Source: Calliopum simillimum (taxonomy: Eukaryota > Arthropoda > Insecta > Diptera > Lauxaniidae). From it: a stretch of DNA of 64,000 nucleotides. This document shows positions 11,710 through 24,860 of this stretch, in pieces (the first letter of the stretch is position 1; each line of letters starts with the position of its first letter). The position numbers and the translations under genes were made by a program. The stretch covers positions 85,829,058 to 85,893,057 of the forward strand of contig OX638372.1 in assembly GCA_951812925.1 (NCBI GenBank). Reading direction: 5' to 3'. The notes beneath the pieces are model-generated. The model worked only from the letters and a program-made list of their open reading frames with translations. It did no database searches and was not told the origin of the DNA.

Positions 11710-12977
11710 CAGGGTCCGGCACTCGAAGTGTAACCAATTTGAAAGGCCATAAATTCAGTTTGGAATATTACTTTTATTTCTTTCAAAGTACAAAATGTGT
11801 GAAAATAATACAAAATTCAGAATCAAATCACTTTTGCTCGATATGACCACCTTTTGCCTTGACTATGGCCTTGAGACGGTCCAAAAACGAATCGCAAACT
11901 CCCGAATGTGACTTGCCGGTATTTTGGCCCACTCGCGGACAATGGCTGTCTTCAGTGCCTCAAGACTGGTGTATCTTTTAGTTCGGAGCTTGCTCTCCAA
12001 AATGGCCCAGAGAAAATAATCCATTGGATTCGCGTCTGGTGAATTCGAGAGCCATTGTCTGGTCATAATGAAGTTCGGAACGTTGATTTTCAGCCATTCT
12101 TGGTGTGAGACGGTGCCGAGTCCTGTTGAACTGTCCATGGTCTGCCACCGAAATGTTTGTCTGCCCACGGCTTCCAAGCAGCCTCCAGAATACTTTCCCG
12201 ATAATATTTCGCATTTACCTTGATGCCAGGCTCAATGAAAACGATTGGAGAGCGCCCAACGGCGGTTACAGCAGCCCAAACCATTACCTACGGCAGGTGC
12301 TGCCTTCTGGTGGCCAATCAATTGCTCAAATTCTTGTATGAAAGGTCGGTCAAGTAAACCCTATCGTTTTGAGAGTTCACGAATTGCTCAATTGGAAAAA
12401 TTTTCTCGTCAGAAAACACAATGTTCGGAAATTCATCGCTTTCGGCCAAGCGAAGCAACTCCTTCGCCCTCTGAAGTCTAACTTGTTGCTGCTTCGATGT
12501 GAGATCATGCGCTTTTTGGATCTTGTAAGGCTTGACCTTAAGCTAATTTTTCAGTATGCGTTGGATGCTACGGTCGGATATTTTCAGTTCTTTTGCCATT
12601 TGATTGGTACTTCATCAGGGATTTTGCTCAAATCGCATTTTCACTTTTTGAACCATCTCACGTGACGTTGCAGCCTTTTGATGACCACCTCCATGATGTT
12701 TTGCGATGCTACCAGTATTATTGTAACGAGTTATAATGCGATAAACAAAAACTTTATTCACATTAAGGTGTTTCAGCTCACAAACAAGCAATCACACTAT
12801 TGCGTTTGAAATTCATCCTCCCCGATCACTTTTTTGCGTTCACTTTTGGCAAAATGCTTTTGTTCGCTTGTAAACAACACTCCAAACTGTCGTTAAGCAA
12901 ATTTTTAGACAGCTGATGCCAGTGGGTCAGCTGCGCGAACGATCTGAAGTTGGTTACACTTCGAGTGCTGGACCCTG
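11710..12977. mobile_element. Tc1/mariner element, DD37D (maT-like), complete but dead
   Basis: 1268-bp element with 28-bp inverted ends (CAGGGTCCGGCACTCGAAGT at the left; one mismatch at the right) flanked by TA (11708-11709 and 12978-12979). It contains a broken transposase on the minus strand (separate entry). Confidence 0.88.
11863..12760 (-). pseudogene. DD37D-like mariner transposase, broken
   Basis: Reads on the minus strand from an N-terminal helix-turn-helix region (HQKAATSREMVQKVKMRFEQ), through an IQRILK-type second helix-turn-helix, to the catalytic core: FSDEK (first Asp), VWAAVTAVGRSP, QQDSAPSH (second Asp) and SPDANPMDY (third Asp). The remaining D-to-D spacing is about 32 because a few codons are missing after SAPSH; intact relatives have 37 between the Asps. 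In-frame stops near 12620 and a frameshift just after SAPSH show it is inactive. Confidence 0.8.
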
Positions 12978-12979
12978 TA

Positions 12980-15350
12980 AATTATTCTTGATGTGATAAT
13001 TTAAAAACTACTTTTGAAACTTAAGGAAAGGCTCATATTGTGTGTTTTATTTCATTCTGGAGCTTCATCGTGCATGGTGACTCGAAAATGTCTTCAAATG
13101 TCCACTCATACGCGTAATCCAAGTTTCAGTGATGTCTTTCCTATTGATGACAGACTTCCAGCGTATGATGTGCCCAATCCATTTTCATTTTCGCCATCGT
13201 ATTTGGACAAAGTTAGGGTTAAAAAATTTTCAGAATCAATCACTACCTTAGCTGTGTAGCAACGCGCTCTTAACTTACCAATTTTAGCAGCTGTACAGAA
13301 GAACTGAAGGAACGTTCGGCTTGAAAGTTTTGGGTTTCGTTGCTCATCGCATGCGCTTTCGCTTCGGTTCCCAGATAACTGAAGTTGCCCACCTCTCTTC
13401 TCTTTGTTTAATTTAGGTTAATTTTTGGGCCAGAATGCATATGTAAGCTTTAAATTGGGGTCCTCGAATGGTCTTTGGAAAGGCATCTCAACCATTAATG
13501 CGTAATGGAATTTCAGTCGAAGCTGTCTAAATTGTGTTCCACGATAATGCGCTTGGTATTTTTATGACCAATACATAAACTGTTTGGGTGACCTGTTATT
13601 TCCGAATTTTTTGCGGACTCTATCAGCCCATGGATGGGCTCGAAAAAAATCATTATGCCCCAGTAGTTTTGGCATAACGATACATTTTTTTAATTTCAAG
13701 TAACGATCTTGTGAGCCAGTCTTTGGGTATGCGTTCTTCTTTCTAGATTTGAAAGAGAATCAGGTATAAAAATTCATCGGAAACTTTGGACTATTTTGCT
13801 TAGGGATATATTAAATCCCGCGAAAGGATACTTTGCTTATTGCAACAGGAACGAGTTTGATATTCATTTCTGTAGGCTCATAATTGTGATATCTGGATTC
13901 CAGGAAAATCAAAAGATGGTTGCATTATAAACGATATTTTATACTTGAACACTGTTCTTTAAATTGCAAGCTTTCTTAACACTTTTATAAAATATAGTAA
14001 ATTGGCTTATAAATTTTGTTTCAATAACAAATTCACAATGAAGACATCACGTTTCAAATAAAAATTTTTCAATTAAAAGAAATAACTAAAATGCAAATCT
14101 AACGAATTTCATGACCCATCTAAAATTTATGACTTTCTACTAATTCGGCATTCATTGCCTCATCAAATGGCAATAATGTACCGTGACGCACACTTCTGCA
14201 TATGAGTATGTGTGCATTTACGAGTATGTACATAGTTTGACGGGTTAAATAAAGGGGTCATACATTATGTAACGTACCCACTACAAAAAGGAAATAAGGC
14301 CTTACTTTTTTCCCACCTATAAATGTGTGAAATTACAGTGTAAATATTTAGAACTGTAGGAAAAAGGATAATGGAGCTTTTTGGGGTGTTAGTTTATAAG
14401 CTACCAATATAAATGAACAACCCTGATGAAAAGTAACCCCCCAATATACCATTGAACATTAGGAGAGGCATATGTGCAGAAATAAAAGTGTGAAACAGAG
14501 TTTAAGTAACAATTTGGTAGTTTCCTTTGAGATGGAGAAAGGAGTCCATACGCCTTTCAACAAACTCCACATATTTACGCCTTATCGCTTAGCTTTATGG
14601 TGAAGTCGTAAGCAGCCTTTAAATAGGCTACAAACTTTTTGCATACATAAGTATGTAATATGTATGTATGTGCTCCAGTGGTTGCAACATGCGAGGTGGA
14701 ACATGAAAAAACAACAGTCCAAAGTTTTAAATATTTATTAAACCATCAGCACAGGACGTGTGTAAAATAAAAGGATCAACACACATCTACACATGAGGAG
14801 TGCCAGGCATTTTTTAAGCGTAGCAAATTCTTGTCAACTGGGAAATTAACAAAATACAAGAGGGTGATTTTTTTTTTTGCGAGGCGGGTTAATAAATTTA
14901 CACGGTTAATATTCAATTAACTTGCCGAATTTACAGCGTGTGTTATAAAAGTCACCCTTTGCCATAAAGAGTCGAAAGTGTTTGTTCTGAAGTGGCGCAA
15001 CGTTTTGGTGGAAGCACTAAAATGAACTTGATGTGAATTTAAATTTCTTTTAAAATTGCAAATTAAACTTTGGTACTTGAAATTTATAATATTTGTAGAC
15101 ATTACCTATGGTTTAGTAGCTTCAATTAGTTTGTTAAACATTTTGCATTTCTTAATATCTATCCATGAATATTCTAGATGTACCGTGGAATCAGAGATAT
15201 TTATTATTGTTGCGAGAACGGTGTCTGATTTGAAATACTTATTGTGTACCATATAAATAATTGGATTAATTCGCCCTGGAGGCTCCAGGGCGAAAACTGA
15301 TAGCTAAGTGCCCTTAGAGCATACACAGCAACCACAACCTACAGAGCATA
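12980..15350. other. No feature recognised
   Basis: Intronic sequence with an 81-codon open frame at 13014-13259 that resembles no family I know. A short poly-T is near 14870. No transposon ends or gene could be supported. Confidence 0.35.
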
Positions 15351-16065
15351 TCGATACCTTAGAGCGCTATAGTCCTATCTCCACTTTTTGAGATTTTGCG
15401 ATTTTTGCAGTTAAGGCATCATTGTGGGCTTCTTTACAGTGTGGAAAACTGTGTGATGTCAAAATACCACTGAAATACCAAAATATTCGATAATTAAGAA
15501 AAATCCTATCTCCAAACTGTAATTTTTTCAAGAGCGCTACTGTCTTATCTCCACTGAATATTCAAATAAGTCACATTTTTAAAAAAAATTCTTCATTTTT
15601 TCGCGTTTTCTTCGCGTTTCATGACTATTTGCGACATTTTAGTGAACAAATTTGGTTACATCCAAGGCTCCACTCTTGTTTGTCGGAACCAAAAATTTAA
15701 AAATTCAAAAAAAAAAAAAAAATTCGTTTTTTCGTGTTTTCTACGTGTTTCATGACTTTTTACGACATTTTAGTGGAAAAAATTCAAAAAATGTACTAAA
15801 TACGTCGTTTTTTTCAATAGTGGTGGAATTCTATATAAGGGCAAAAGTAATGACACACTATAAATTGGCTGGGATTTCATTAGAAATTAATTAAATTGGT
15901 TAAAAACACTAAATTATGTTAAAAGATACTATAGGTAAAAATATTGCATGTATCGTTATATCAAAATATCAGCCAATCCTAAATAACAACTGTTTGAAAT
16001 CTTCTTTTTGCATTTCCCAACAATTGGAAAAATGGAGATAGGACTATAGCGCTCTAAGGTATCGA
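15351..16065. mobile_element. TA-flanked inverted-repeat element with internal terminal-motif copies
   Basis: 715 bp, flanked by TA (15349-15350 and 16066-16067). Terminal repeats begin TCGATACCTTAGAGCGCTAT and run about 33 bp, ending CTATCTCCA. Further CTATCTCCA or TTATCTCCA copies lie inside near 15510 and 15545. A degenerate direct repeat with TTCATGACT and CGACATTTTAGTG occurs at about 15600-15650 and 15730-15775. Non-coding. Layout resembles the pogo-like elements at 18149, 54427 and 59168. Confidence 0.8.
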
Positions 16066-16076
16066 TATATTCGTAT

Positions 16077-17220
16077 ATGTATAAAAAGATGCAACAAAAA
16101 TTGGCGCAAGTGATACTTTATAGATTCCAAAAAACAGCTTATATATCAATAAGAGGAGCTATGGAAACTGCAACAACTACTGCCCGGGAAGTAGCGCTGT
16201 TTGCATCTGGAGATAAGGAGGAAAGCGCTGAGGTTCATACTGAAACTCTGTACTGGATATATAGGACAAGTATTGTTCCACTCTGGAGAAAGAGTTCATC
16301 AGCAACAAGAAACTTGCCATCAAAATCATTGATTATATGACTTCTAAAAGAAATTCTCCAGCAGAAATGCTTGGGAAAAGGAACCAACTCAATTCTTTGG
16401 CGAGTATCAACTGTGGTAGACAGAGGAAAGATGAATGGAAGAGTTAGTGCTTATGTTTAAGGGGTCAAACCGCATAAAATCGAATTACCATGTTTGAGCC
16501 AAGAAGCTCAGTTATTCAAACGTTATACATGCAATTGAGTGTTGCCTTCCGTGTGGAAAAAACATTTATACACCATCAGATATCAACGCGGTAATACTAG
16601 CTTTCAGCAACTTCAAAATCATCTCCATGTTGGTATGGTAATGTCTTCTTCAACTACTGTTCAAACCAACCTTCAAAAATAAGTTTCACCTCATTTGGAT
16701 GCCTGGATATAGTGATGAAATTGCAGATTAGATTGCTAGGAAAAGATCATCAACACAACTTATTGGACCTACTCTTTTCTGCCTTGGAGCTTTATGAAAT
16801 TTAACTTAAGCAATTGATTGAACAGAAAACTATTAGAATGTTAGGACGATATTTCGGACTACGTACAAGGAAAATCATTCATGCCAAATGGTTCTTAGCG
16901 AAGAACAAAACAGTTAATTTTACTGAACAGAAAAGGCATATGAATCATTGTAGAACACGAGACACTGTCTAGTTGGGATTCATCTCTCCAAGATGGTATT
17001 AGTTCAGGATGAATCCTATAAATTCCGTAATGAAGTAGAGGAAACAGCAGAAAATTTCTTGTGTCACTTGTGGCGGTCTCGGAAGACACAGAGTTCGTTA
17101 CTTCTCTATAGCGTATCTATCGACTTCTGAGATTGCCGACTTAACTCCAAGAATAATCTGAAATTCAATCATGACATTCGCCAGGTGATTGACTTTTGGC
17201 GACTAGATCACACCCCTTAA
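16077..17220 (+). pseudogene. I/LOA-like non-LTR retrotransposon 3' part, decayed
   Basis: Opens with ISIRGAMETATTTAREVAL, matching the end of the reverse-transcriptase region of I/LOA/jockey-type elements (consensus like ITGAM.TTPT.A.EV). It continues with an RNase H-like tail (SNFKIISMLVW, HLIWMPGYSDEIAD, KRSSTQLIGPTLFC), then a C-terminal His/Cys-type zone. Several stops and frameshifts. Orientation is plus, opposite to Vsx. Confidence 0.6.
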
Positions 17221-18148
17221 ATCTTAATCTGAAATCTAGTGATGTTTTACTAAGATTGTACATTGTTTACATAAGATTGTATATTGTTATGGTCTTGAAA
17301 TGTTTGGATAACTTCTGCATGAATATACTAAGGCTATGTTTTAAGTTTGGGTTTTGTTTATTTCTCTTCGCTATATTCTTCCTCTTATAATATAAGTACC
17401 ACACGTGTTATCTGGTTCAATAGCAAAGTGGCCCTATTAGCGAGTGTCATATTCGTTTTCTCGCATAATTTACATTCAAGATCTACTTATGTGACTCGAC
17501 ACCCATTGGATATACTTTATTGTCGAATTCTTTGAGGTAAACTATAATCATCTTCGATAACCATTTAAGCTTAGAACATGCTCTATGAAAATCGTAAACA
17601 GAGTATAACATAAGAAAAGAAAAAGGACTATAACCCAGCTCCATTAATAAGGATTAGAGGAAAATATTTTACGTTGAATATGGTCATGAGTTTTCACCCG
17701 ATTACTTACAATAACTGAATTAATATCTTAATTAAAATAAAAAACAGAGTTTGCAAAGTCTTTTGCAGTGTTTTTGGAATTTAATTTATTTTAAAATTAA
17801 CTTCGAAGAATATTTCCTATTTAAAAATAATTATCCACTTATTTACATGTTTACAAATAAACGTGCATCTCCTCATGATGAAAAGGCGCAGTTTCCAACC
17901 ACATCACTTAATGTCCAGTGTTCATCATTAAACTGACTAATCAATCAATTTGCGAGCAACCACCTAGAAAGTAACCTACAAACAATTCACTCTATCGAGT
18001 AAACCCTATTAAAATATGAAACAGACTTCCCTTTTGGCTACTTTTCCTGGACAAGCAATTAAGCACACATCAATTAACAATTAGCCAGCCATAACAAAAA
18101 CAACAAAAATAAAATTGCCTTGACCATCGATGCTTCATTTACTATATA
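17221..18148. other. No feature recognised
   Basis: AT-rich intronic sequence; no supported gene or repeat. Confidence 0.35.
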
Positions 18149-18892
18149 TCGACGGCTTATATTCAATACCCTCTATCTACAATTTTCACGGAAATTAGTT
18201 TTTGATGGTTAAACCTTCATTGAGACAAATGGCATCTATGATATTAATTCCAAACGAAAAAACTGCTTCCAGAGCTACTTTTTTCCATTTAAAGAAATTC
18301 ACTATCTACAGCAATCGATTTTGTGAAATGCAATATCCTCTATCTACATAGGAAAAATGAAAGATTTTTCATTTTATTATATTTATTGGGTGGCCGTTAT
18401 ATACAAGGTCATGACAGACGGTCGTCAATCGGCTCCAGATGGCGAAAATAAATTTTCTTGATTTTTTCAGTTTTGTAGGTTGAACCTTGATAGCCCTGCT
18501 GAGTCGTGATTGGCCCTTCTGTAAACAAAACAGATAAGGCTAGACGCATGAAATTTGGTACAGAAGAAAATAATGTTACCAAGCTATCTGGGATCAAAAA
18601 TGGGCGTGATCGGTTAAACTTGAAGCAAAAGTTGTGTCATAATATGAATCGGGTGACATTTTGTTAGAAATGATAATAATTATAATTGTTTTCTGTTTTC
18701 ACGAAAAATTGACTCGATGGCGTGGAATTGATGCCATTATGTTAAAAAAATTATACCAGTCAAATAACTGATTATTATGGCACATTATATGTATGAGATT
18801 ACTTTTGCCTCGAAATGGTACTTAGCCCCTTTGGTACGGCCACTCCTCAATTGTATATACGAGTCAAAAGAAACTGGGTATTAGAGCGGTAT

Positions 18893-19664
18893 CCAGACGG
18901 ACTTGTGAATGCAAAACATGAGATCTGAAATCTGAGCTCAGATTTTTATATAAAGTACCCCAAGTTATTAGAAAGTAGATGTACCCAGGAGCGAGAGTCT
19001 TTATTCCCTACTCCCCGCCCAGGCCTACCATAGTCTTGCGCCCTAGTTTTTTATAGCAGTTTATGGTGGACTGGGATTAGTGGTGAGCAAACCAAGACCA
19101 AGATCATAGCAGTCTTGGTCTTGTTCTTGCATATTGTGTCTTGGTCATTAAGTCTTGGTCTCAAAGAAGCCAAATTTCGAATTGAGATATGATTTTATGC
19201 TTGAAACGGGAGTGACACACCTATTAATTATAAATTCGAAAGACTAAAAAGCAGTCTTGATCTTGATGATAATCCTGAGCAAGACCAAGACCACAGAAGC
19301 TTTGGTCTAGCAATGATATCAGCGTCTTGGTCTAATACCGAGACCAAGACCAAGACTAATTTTGCTCATCACTAACTGGGATTTCCTTATTACGCATCTA
19401 AACTAGGATTTTTTCTATCATGTAAGAATTCTGAGTTATCTTTTCTTAGAAGTCCAAAAATCACTGTTTTGAGGCCTACTTAGAGCTATATAGCAAGCTA
19501 TAAGCAAGGATAACTCAGGATCCTTACATGATAGAAAAAAAACCATGTTTAGATTCATAATAAGCAGATCAAAGTTCAAAATAAACGGTTATAAAAAATA
19601 AGGACCTATAATAATCTGAGCTCAGGTTTCGGTTCTCTTGTTTTGCATTCTCAAGTCCGCCAGG
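18893..19664. mobile_element. Nested inverted-repeat element
   Basis: Terminal repeats of about 50 bp starting CCAGACGGACTTGTGAATGC (left) and its reverse with mismatches (right, ending 19664), both including GAGCTCAGATT. It lies inside the 18149-20007 element. An inner hairpin with CTATCATGTAAG arms is at 19406-19543. Target duplication is unclear. Confidence 0.6.
19078..19374. mobile_element. hAT-type MITE with 8-bp target duplication
   Basis: 297 bp, ends TAGTGGTGAGCAAA and TAGTGATGAGCAAAA (reverse at right), flanked by ACTGGGAT at 19070-19077 and 19375-19382. The 8-bp duplication and TAGTG termini fit the hAT superfamily. The interior is rich in AAGACCAAGAC. Confidence 0.8.
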
Positions 19665-20007
19665 CGCCTAACCTACTATTTTGAGTTTTCTTTTGCTAAA
19701 AACCGTCTATTAATAAATAATTCATAAAAAAATTGGTTTTTATTATTGTGCAATAGGCTCTATCTGCTTCTTTGAACACGGATTTTATATTATATTTGAA
19801 TTGCAATATACTCTATCTGCTATAATAAGGCGAATAACTAAGGTTTTTTTTTAATTTTTTTATTTCAAGGATCTAGTGGCTCTTTTTAATTAATATCGTA
19901 GTACTTCGTTTGATTAACACTATAAAAAACAGCGAATGAAACAGTTTTTTTGCTCTCCTGAAAAATTGTGTTTTTGTAGATAGAGTGTATTGAATATAAG
20001 CCGTCGA

Positions 20008-20897
20008 TATGTACCTATATACTCATGGTACACATATTAATAATCTACGTGGCATAAAATATTGACCGGGGTATCGTATAACCGGCACGATGTCCAAGTG
20101 CTGCCAATGAACTTGATTTGCAGTTTTAGTGATTTCTCTTATTTTGTGTGTGCTACTTTGGTGCTATTTTTGTAATGTGATATCTTTTTTGAAATCTATT
20201 ATTATTTTATAGAAATGTTCCATGTATATTTTCTTATAACATCAATTAGGGAAATATATGTAAGTTTGTGTGTATGTTCACAATTATGATATCGTTATTT
20301 AGAGGTACCATTGTTTGCGTTTTCACTGTGCCATATAGAATTTCTTTTGTGTTCAATTCATTAGATTCTTTTATTACTTAATTGTTCAATTAAATATTGT
20401 TTTCTTTTCTTTTATTATTCAATTAATTCTTTCTTTGATTTTCCTTATTGTTTCTTTTCTTATACATACATTTATAGATTTTTGTTGACAAATGAAATTA
20501 ATATTTCTTTGAGTTTACCGAGTATTTCCCGGAAGTTCGAAAGGGAAATTTTATACTTTTCTTTTTAAGTGAAGTTAAAGAAAAGTGAAAATTTCAAAGA
20601 CAATGTTTTGGTTTGGTTCTTGAAATATTATTATATTAGCTTATTTTCAGGAATATTTTACAGTTAGAAATGTTAATTTATTTGAAAATACTAATCGAAG
20701 TAACTTTTGGTTAAGATCCCAGTGAATCCTTATCTGACCCCTTTTTTGCTAAGATGTCAGCTTTCTCATTCTGTTCTATACAAATGAGCGCTTTTACACA
20801 CCTTAGCGTGACCTAGTTCACACTGAAGCATCTGTTGAGCCTCAGTTCACATTCGAGCATCAGATGTCCATTACATTCGCTTAATCATTGCCTGGTC
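20008..20897. other. No feature recognised
   Basis: Low-complexity T-rich sequence with TTCTTTT-type runs near 20400-20480. No gene or element end seen. Confidence 0.35.
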
Positions 20898-20969
20898 AAG
20901 TGATGGGCTTGGTCTCGGAAAATTAACAAGATCAAGTCTCAAGACCAAGATTGATTTTGCTCATCACTA
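20898..20969. mobile_element. Short relative of the hAT MITE at 19078
   Basis: 72 bp with the same right end (ATTTTGCTCATCACTA) and an AAGACCAAGA block; the left end AAGTGATGGGC is diverged. Imperfect 8-bp flanks GCCTGGTC / GCCTGGCG. Confidence 0.5.
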
Positions 20970-20974
20970 GCCTG

Positions 20975-22060
20975 GCGACCAGTGAAATTTCTCTCGTGCC
21001 ATCTACGGGCTTCTGTTTTCTTCACGCCGGTTTGTGGCAGTGCCTGGATTCGCTTGTGCTCGCTATTATTACATCCAACGAATATCAAGATCCGTTGGCT
21101 TTCATTCGATGTGTCGATTTTGTCTACCCAGCGCGAAAAGCAGAATACGACTTCCATTGTAGTAGTTGCAGTCATGCGTATTGCTTCGGGAACTCTAAAA
21201 CACGCCGAATGTTATACTTCTTTACAGTCCTTTAGGTGATTCTTGGCCACTAGATTAGCGAACCGTTTTGTTCACAGTCCCTTCGGCTTTCGATCTCTTC
21301 ATCCTGTCCATTTCAGGCTTCTTCAGATCTAAGTCTTCCTATAAAGTGTATTTCCATCAGAATATGCAGCTATTCTACCACATTTTTGATCATAGTCCAT
21401 GAATTTAACGGATTAAACCCATTTTTGAAACTTTGGCTTAAGGTATTGTCTTTTGCAGTCTGCAATCTTCATATATACTTATCTCGAATGCTAGAGCAGA
21501 AATCTTATCATTGTACGTTTTCTTAGGTAAACATTTTTGTATGGAATTCAAAAAAACTTTTTTGCTTTGCTCAAAGCCGAGTGAATCACTCTAATTCATC
21601 TCTCCTCATTGGAGGTTGTTTTAAGCATTTTAGTAGACTTCATCGGTAAGAGTTCCTTTAGTACTCCTTGTAGGCTTTACAGTCCGATTAGTGTGGGCAG
21701 ATAAGTCAAACTGAACGGCAAAATGCTCCAACATTGTAAGCCAGTAATATCGATAACCTCACATCTTCGAGTTTCGACCTTTGCTTGCAAGATGCAGTCT
21801 GTGTCTCTCAACAAATTCAATGTTAATCTCGCCTCTGCGACTGCTTCGGACATCGGAGTCGCAGCTAATAGTCAGATCAATGTTCTTATCTTCACAGAAT
21901 TTTAACAGAGAACCTTTTCATTGGACCTTTCCAGACGGTGCCTCTGGTGAATTGTATGTAGAGTATGCCTGAACTGAAGCATAAGGACCATTGCAACACC
22001 CAGTCTTAGAATATTGCAAGTTCTTGTTACTAGCAGTATGGGTTTTCTTTTAAAGCCTTC
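20975..22060 (-). pseudogene. I/LOA-like non-LTR endonuclease region, decayed
   Basis: Minus-strand translation near 21750-21900 reads LLKFCEDKNIDLTISCDSDV, then RRGEINIEFVERHRLHLASK and, after a frameshift, EVIDIT. This follows the endonuclease pattern of I/LOA-type elements (CDxNA...RGE...LEF...EVLDIT). Downstream, RNSYRxSLLK and FCSSI-like pieces fit the linker to the reverse transcriptase. Many stops. Confidence 0.45.
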
Positions 22061-23879
22061 TGTGAAGATTTTCACAGATCAATACGCATTTTATAAGCTT
22101 TTGCCTGCATATATTAGGTACGAACTTTGAAAATTAGCCAACGGGACCATCTTCTTACTTAAAGAGGCTTGAAAATAGCCACGACTCATTGGCTATCCAA
22201 ATTCATCCCCACTAAAACTTGGCTGTCTATAGACAAAATTTCATAAAATTTAAGTTAAGTACAAGGTAATTTAAGCCTCCAGCTACCACAGACACTGGCA
22301 GTGATGTTGTCAACATTAAAATACAAGAGCTTGCCAATGTAGTTAGCTGTTACTTAGGAGAAAAAAGTGCCCGCTCCATTTTCTGAGCTTTTTCATTCGA
22401 ACGCAAATAATATAAGCAACTTTAGCACCATCTTGAGCGCCATCTTTGAATTTTCTTTTCGTTTTTTTTTTTTTCTTCAATTTTTCCACTTTTCCCATTT
22501 AACCATGTTTTTCCTCGTTATGTATTTTTCTTGATTTCTTTTTCATTTTTGTTGCTGTTGTTGTTGCTACTTCTCTATTACAAGTAATTGCGTCTTATAT
22601 TGGCACTGTGAGAGCAACGGTGGCAACAGCTTACGCAAATAAACCGTCTTTTCTTCCAGCAACAACAACAACAACAACTACAATAACATCTCCACTTTGC
22701 GCTCCAATTCTATTTTTTCTTTCTTCTGCTTCTTCATCTTCAATTCTACGTAGATGTGTAGTACCACCGTCTTGGACTTTTTTTTACACGCTTTGATATT
22801 GCTCGTCTCTTGCACTCTGTACACTTGAGTGTTATTAACGTAAATGCAAAATTGGCAATTTCGCGTGTATTTCCTGTAAACAGAAATTTCCCTTTTCCGT
22901 TTTCTCTTGTTGTGGAATAGTAAATACGCAGGGTTTTTTTTTCAAATTTTTTATAGAAAATTTTATGCTATTTTACTCCGATACTTGTCATTTTATCATG
23001 ATTGGCATGAGCTGAGGAGAAATTTAAAATTTAATATATTGGTAACGATCGTAGGGCAGCCACCCACATGCCTCCCCCATATTGACTGCTATTGACTTTT
23101 AATGACTTGTGTAACGTAAATTCGAAAAATTCCCTCCCGCCGCTTTTTGCGTGGAAATTTCTTGTATTTGCGCGTACATTTATTAAAATGTCTGGCATTT
23201 AAATTATCGTTATTGGCAATTTTCTATTCTAATGAATGTACACTCCATGTTGGGCCATTATTATTTTTGTAGACCCTTATGGGTTTTCTTGTTACAGCTT
23301 GGGGGAGAGAGAGAGGGTAATGCTTTTTGTTACTTCCAACATTCAATTAAGGATTTTTAAATGCTATAGGGTGGTAATAACGACTGCTATTTTGTGTAGG
23401 TTGGTTTTTTCAAATGTTAGTATTGATTGCCTTTGAAAAATAAACTTTATTTAACTACTTAAAATTTAAATTTTTAATTTTTACGTAAAATATTTTCGCT
23501 TTTAAGAAAAATGATTTTTTGTAGCGACAAATGAAGATTTTGGAAAAAAAAGTGTTTATATATTTCATCAGATTTTGACATTACTTCGAGAAATAGAACT
23601 AAGAAATACTTTGTCCCAGAAATCTTACTTTATTCATTGTTCTACCGATTCCCTATCACCCTTTATATTCCGATAACTGAATCATTGCCTTCCAATACCA
23701 ACCATTCACGTGAGATTGCAGATCATTGTAGAGTTCATACACGGAAAAAACTAAACCGTAAAAATTCATTGGAAATTCCAGTCATTTCTACTGATTTTTT
23801 AGTAACTGTGCGCCCGTAAAGAAAAACCGTAGTTATTACGGGTTACGTTCAGTAAAATTTATTAAAAAAATAAAAATTA
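22061..23879. other. Mostly repeat-poor intron sequence
   Basis: Holds (TTG)n at about 22553-22570, (CAA)n at 22660-22685 and a short (GA)n near 23305. No gene or transposon end seen. The 22370-22870 part is a possible non-TE island. Confidence 0.35.
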
Positions 23880-23884
23880 CGTGT

Positions 23885-24860
23885 GACGCTAGCATTGGTG
23901 ATTTGAATGCTAACGTAGGCTCAAAAAATCTTAACCTTGAGCATAGGATGACATGGTTCGGGTACGAGAAACGTCAATGGAGAGCTTCTCATTGACGCCT
24001 GCAATACAATTAGCAGAAAGTGGAGAGGGAGTCTTCTGGACGTACGAGGAAAGAGGGCTAACCTTGGCTGCGATCACCATCTTCTCATTGCGGTCTTTCG
24101 ACTAAAACTTGCCGCTATCAAACGTCCCAGTGAACAATCTGTGGCAAAAAAAATTCGACGTGCTTAAGCTCAAGAACGACAAGATCCGCAGGTTTTTCGT
24201 TGAAGATCTTAAAACAGCCCCGATAGATTGTGATGAAAGCATTGAAACATCATGGAGTGCCATTAAGGCTGCTTCCTTAAACTCTCGTGAAAATACTTGG
24301 GTTCCGACCCTTGAACAAGATGCACTGAATGACCGAGGAAACGTCGTGTTTTGTTGAAAAAAGAAGAAGCGCGAAAAAACTGAGAGACGACGTTAAAACT
24401 AGAGCGCAAAAGAACGGCGCCGAAAAAGTCTTTAGCTCTCTCAATAAAGAAGTCAGGCGATCGTGCAGACAAGACAAAAGAAGAATGTATAACGACCACT
24501 CAAGCGAAGTTTAAAGCGCTGCAAATGCCCAAAATTTCAGGCAGCTTTACGATATCACCCGCAGACTATCTGGCAGAAAACATTGACAGAACCGCCCTAT
24601 CAAAGACAAAGATGGAAATCTCTTAGCATCCTTGGACGACCAACTAAAGAGATGGTAAGAGTATTTTTGTAATATACTGAATCCAAAGCATGAAAAACAA
24701 CAAGGCCGCCGGAATAGATCAAATAACAGCTGAACCGCTAAAAGCATGCCCCATTACATCAGCCAAAATTCTTCATCCTCTGTACGTTTTATGCGTTAAC
24801 GAGAGGTTTTCGGGTAAATTCTTGCAAAAACTTGGAGTAAACGAACAGCCTGAATGACAT
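23885..24860 (+). pseudogene. RTE-like non-LTR retrotransposon fragment, broken
   Basis: Translation shows IGDLNANVG (endonuclease GDxNA motif, near 23893), CDHHLLIAV-type sequence (DHxL motif, near 24075), then KKFDVLKLKNDKIRRFFVED and ETSWSAIKAA typical of the linker in RTE/craniofacial-development-protein-2-like elements. It ends with NNKAAGIDQITAEPLKA (near 24690-24745), the start of the reverse transcriptase domain. The main piece is at 24109-24357. Stops and frameshifts throughout, and the rest of the RT is missing after about 24860. Confidence 0.7.

Larger units (their letters stand above)
18149..20007. mobile_element. TA-flanked inverted-repeat element with internal motif copies and nested insertions
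   Basis: 1859 bp, flanked by TA (18147-18148 and 20008-20009). Termini TCGACGGCTTATATTCAATA..CTCTATCTACA at both ends (right end reversed, few mismatches). Internal copies of CAATA..CTCTATCT lie near 18330, 19752 and 19804. It is interrupted by another inverted-repeat element (18893-19664), which itself carries a hAT MITE (19078-19374), so insertions of at least three ages are stacked. No coding sequence. Confidence 0.75.
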
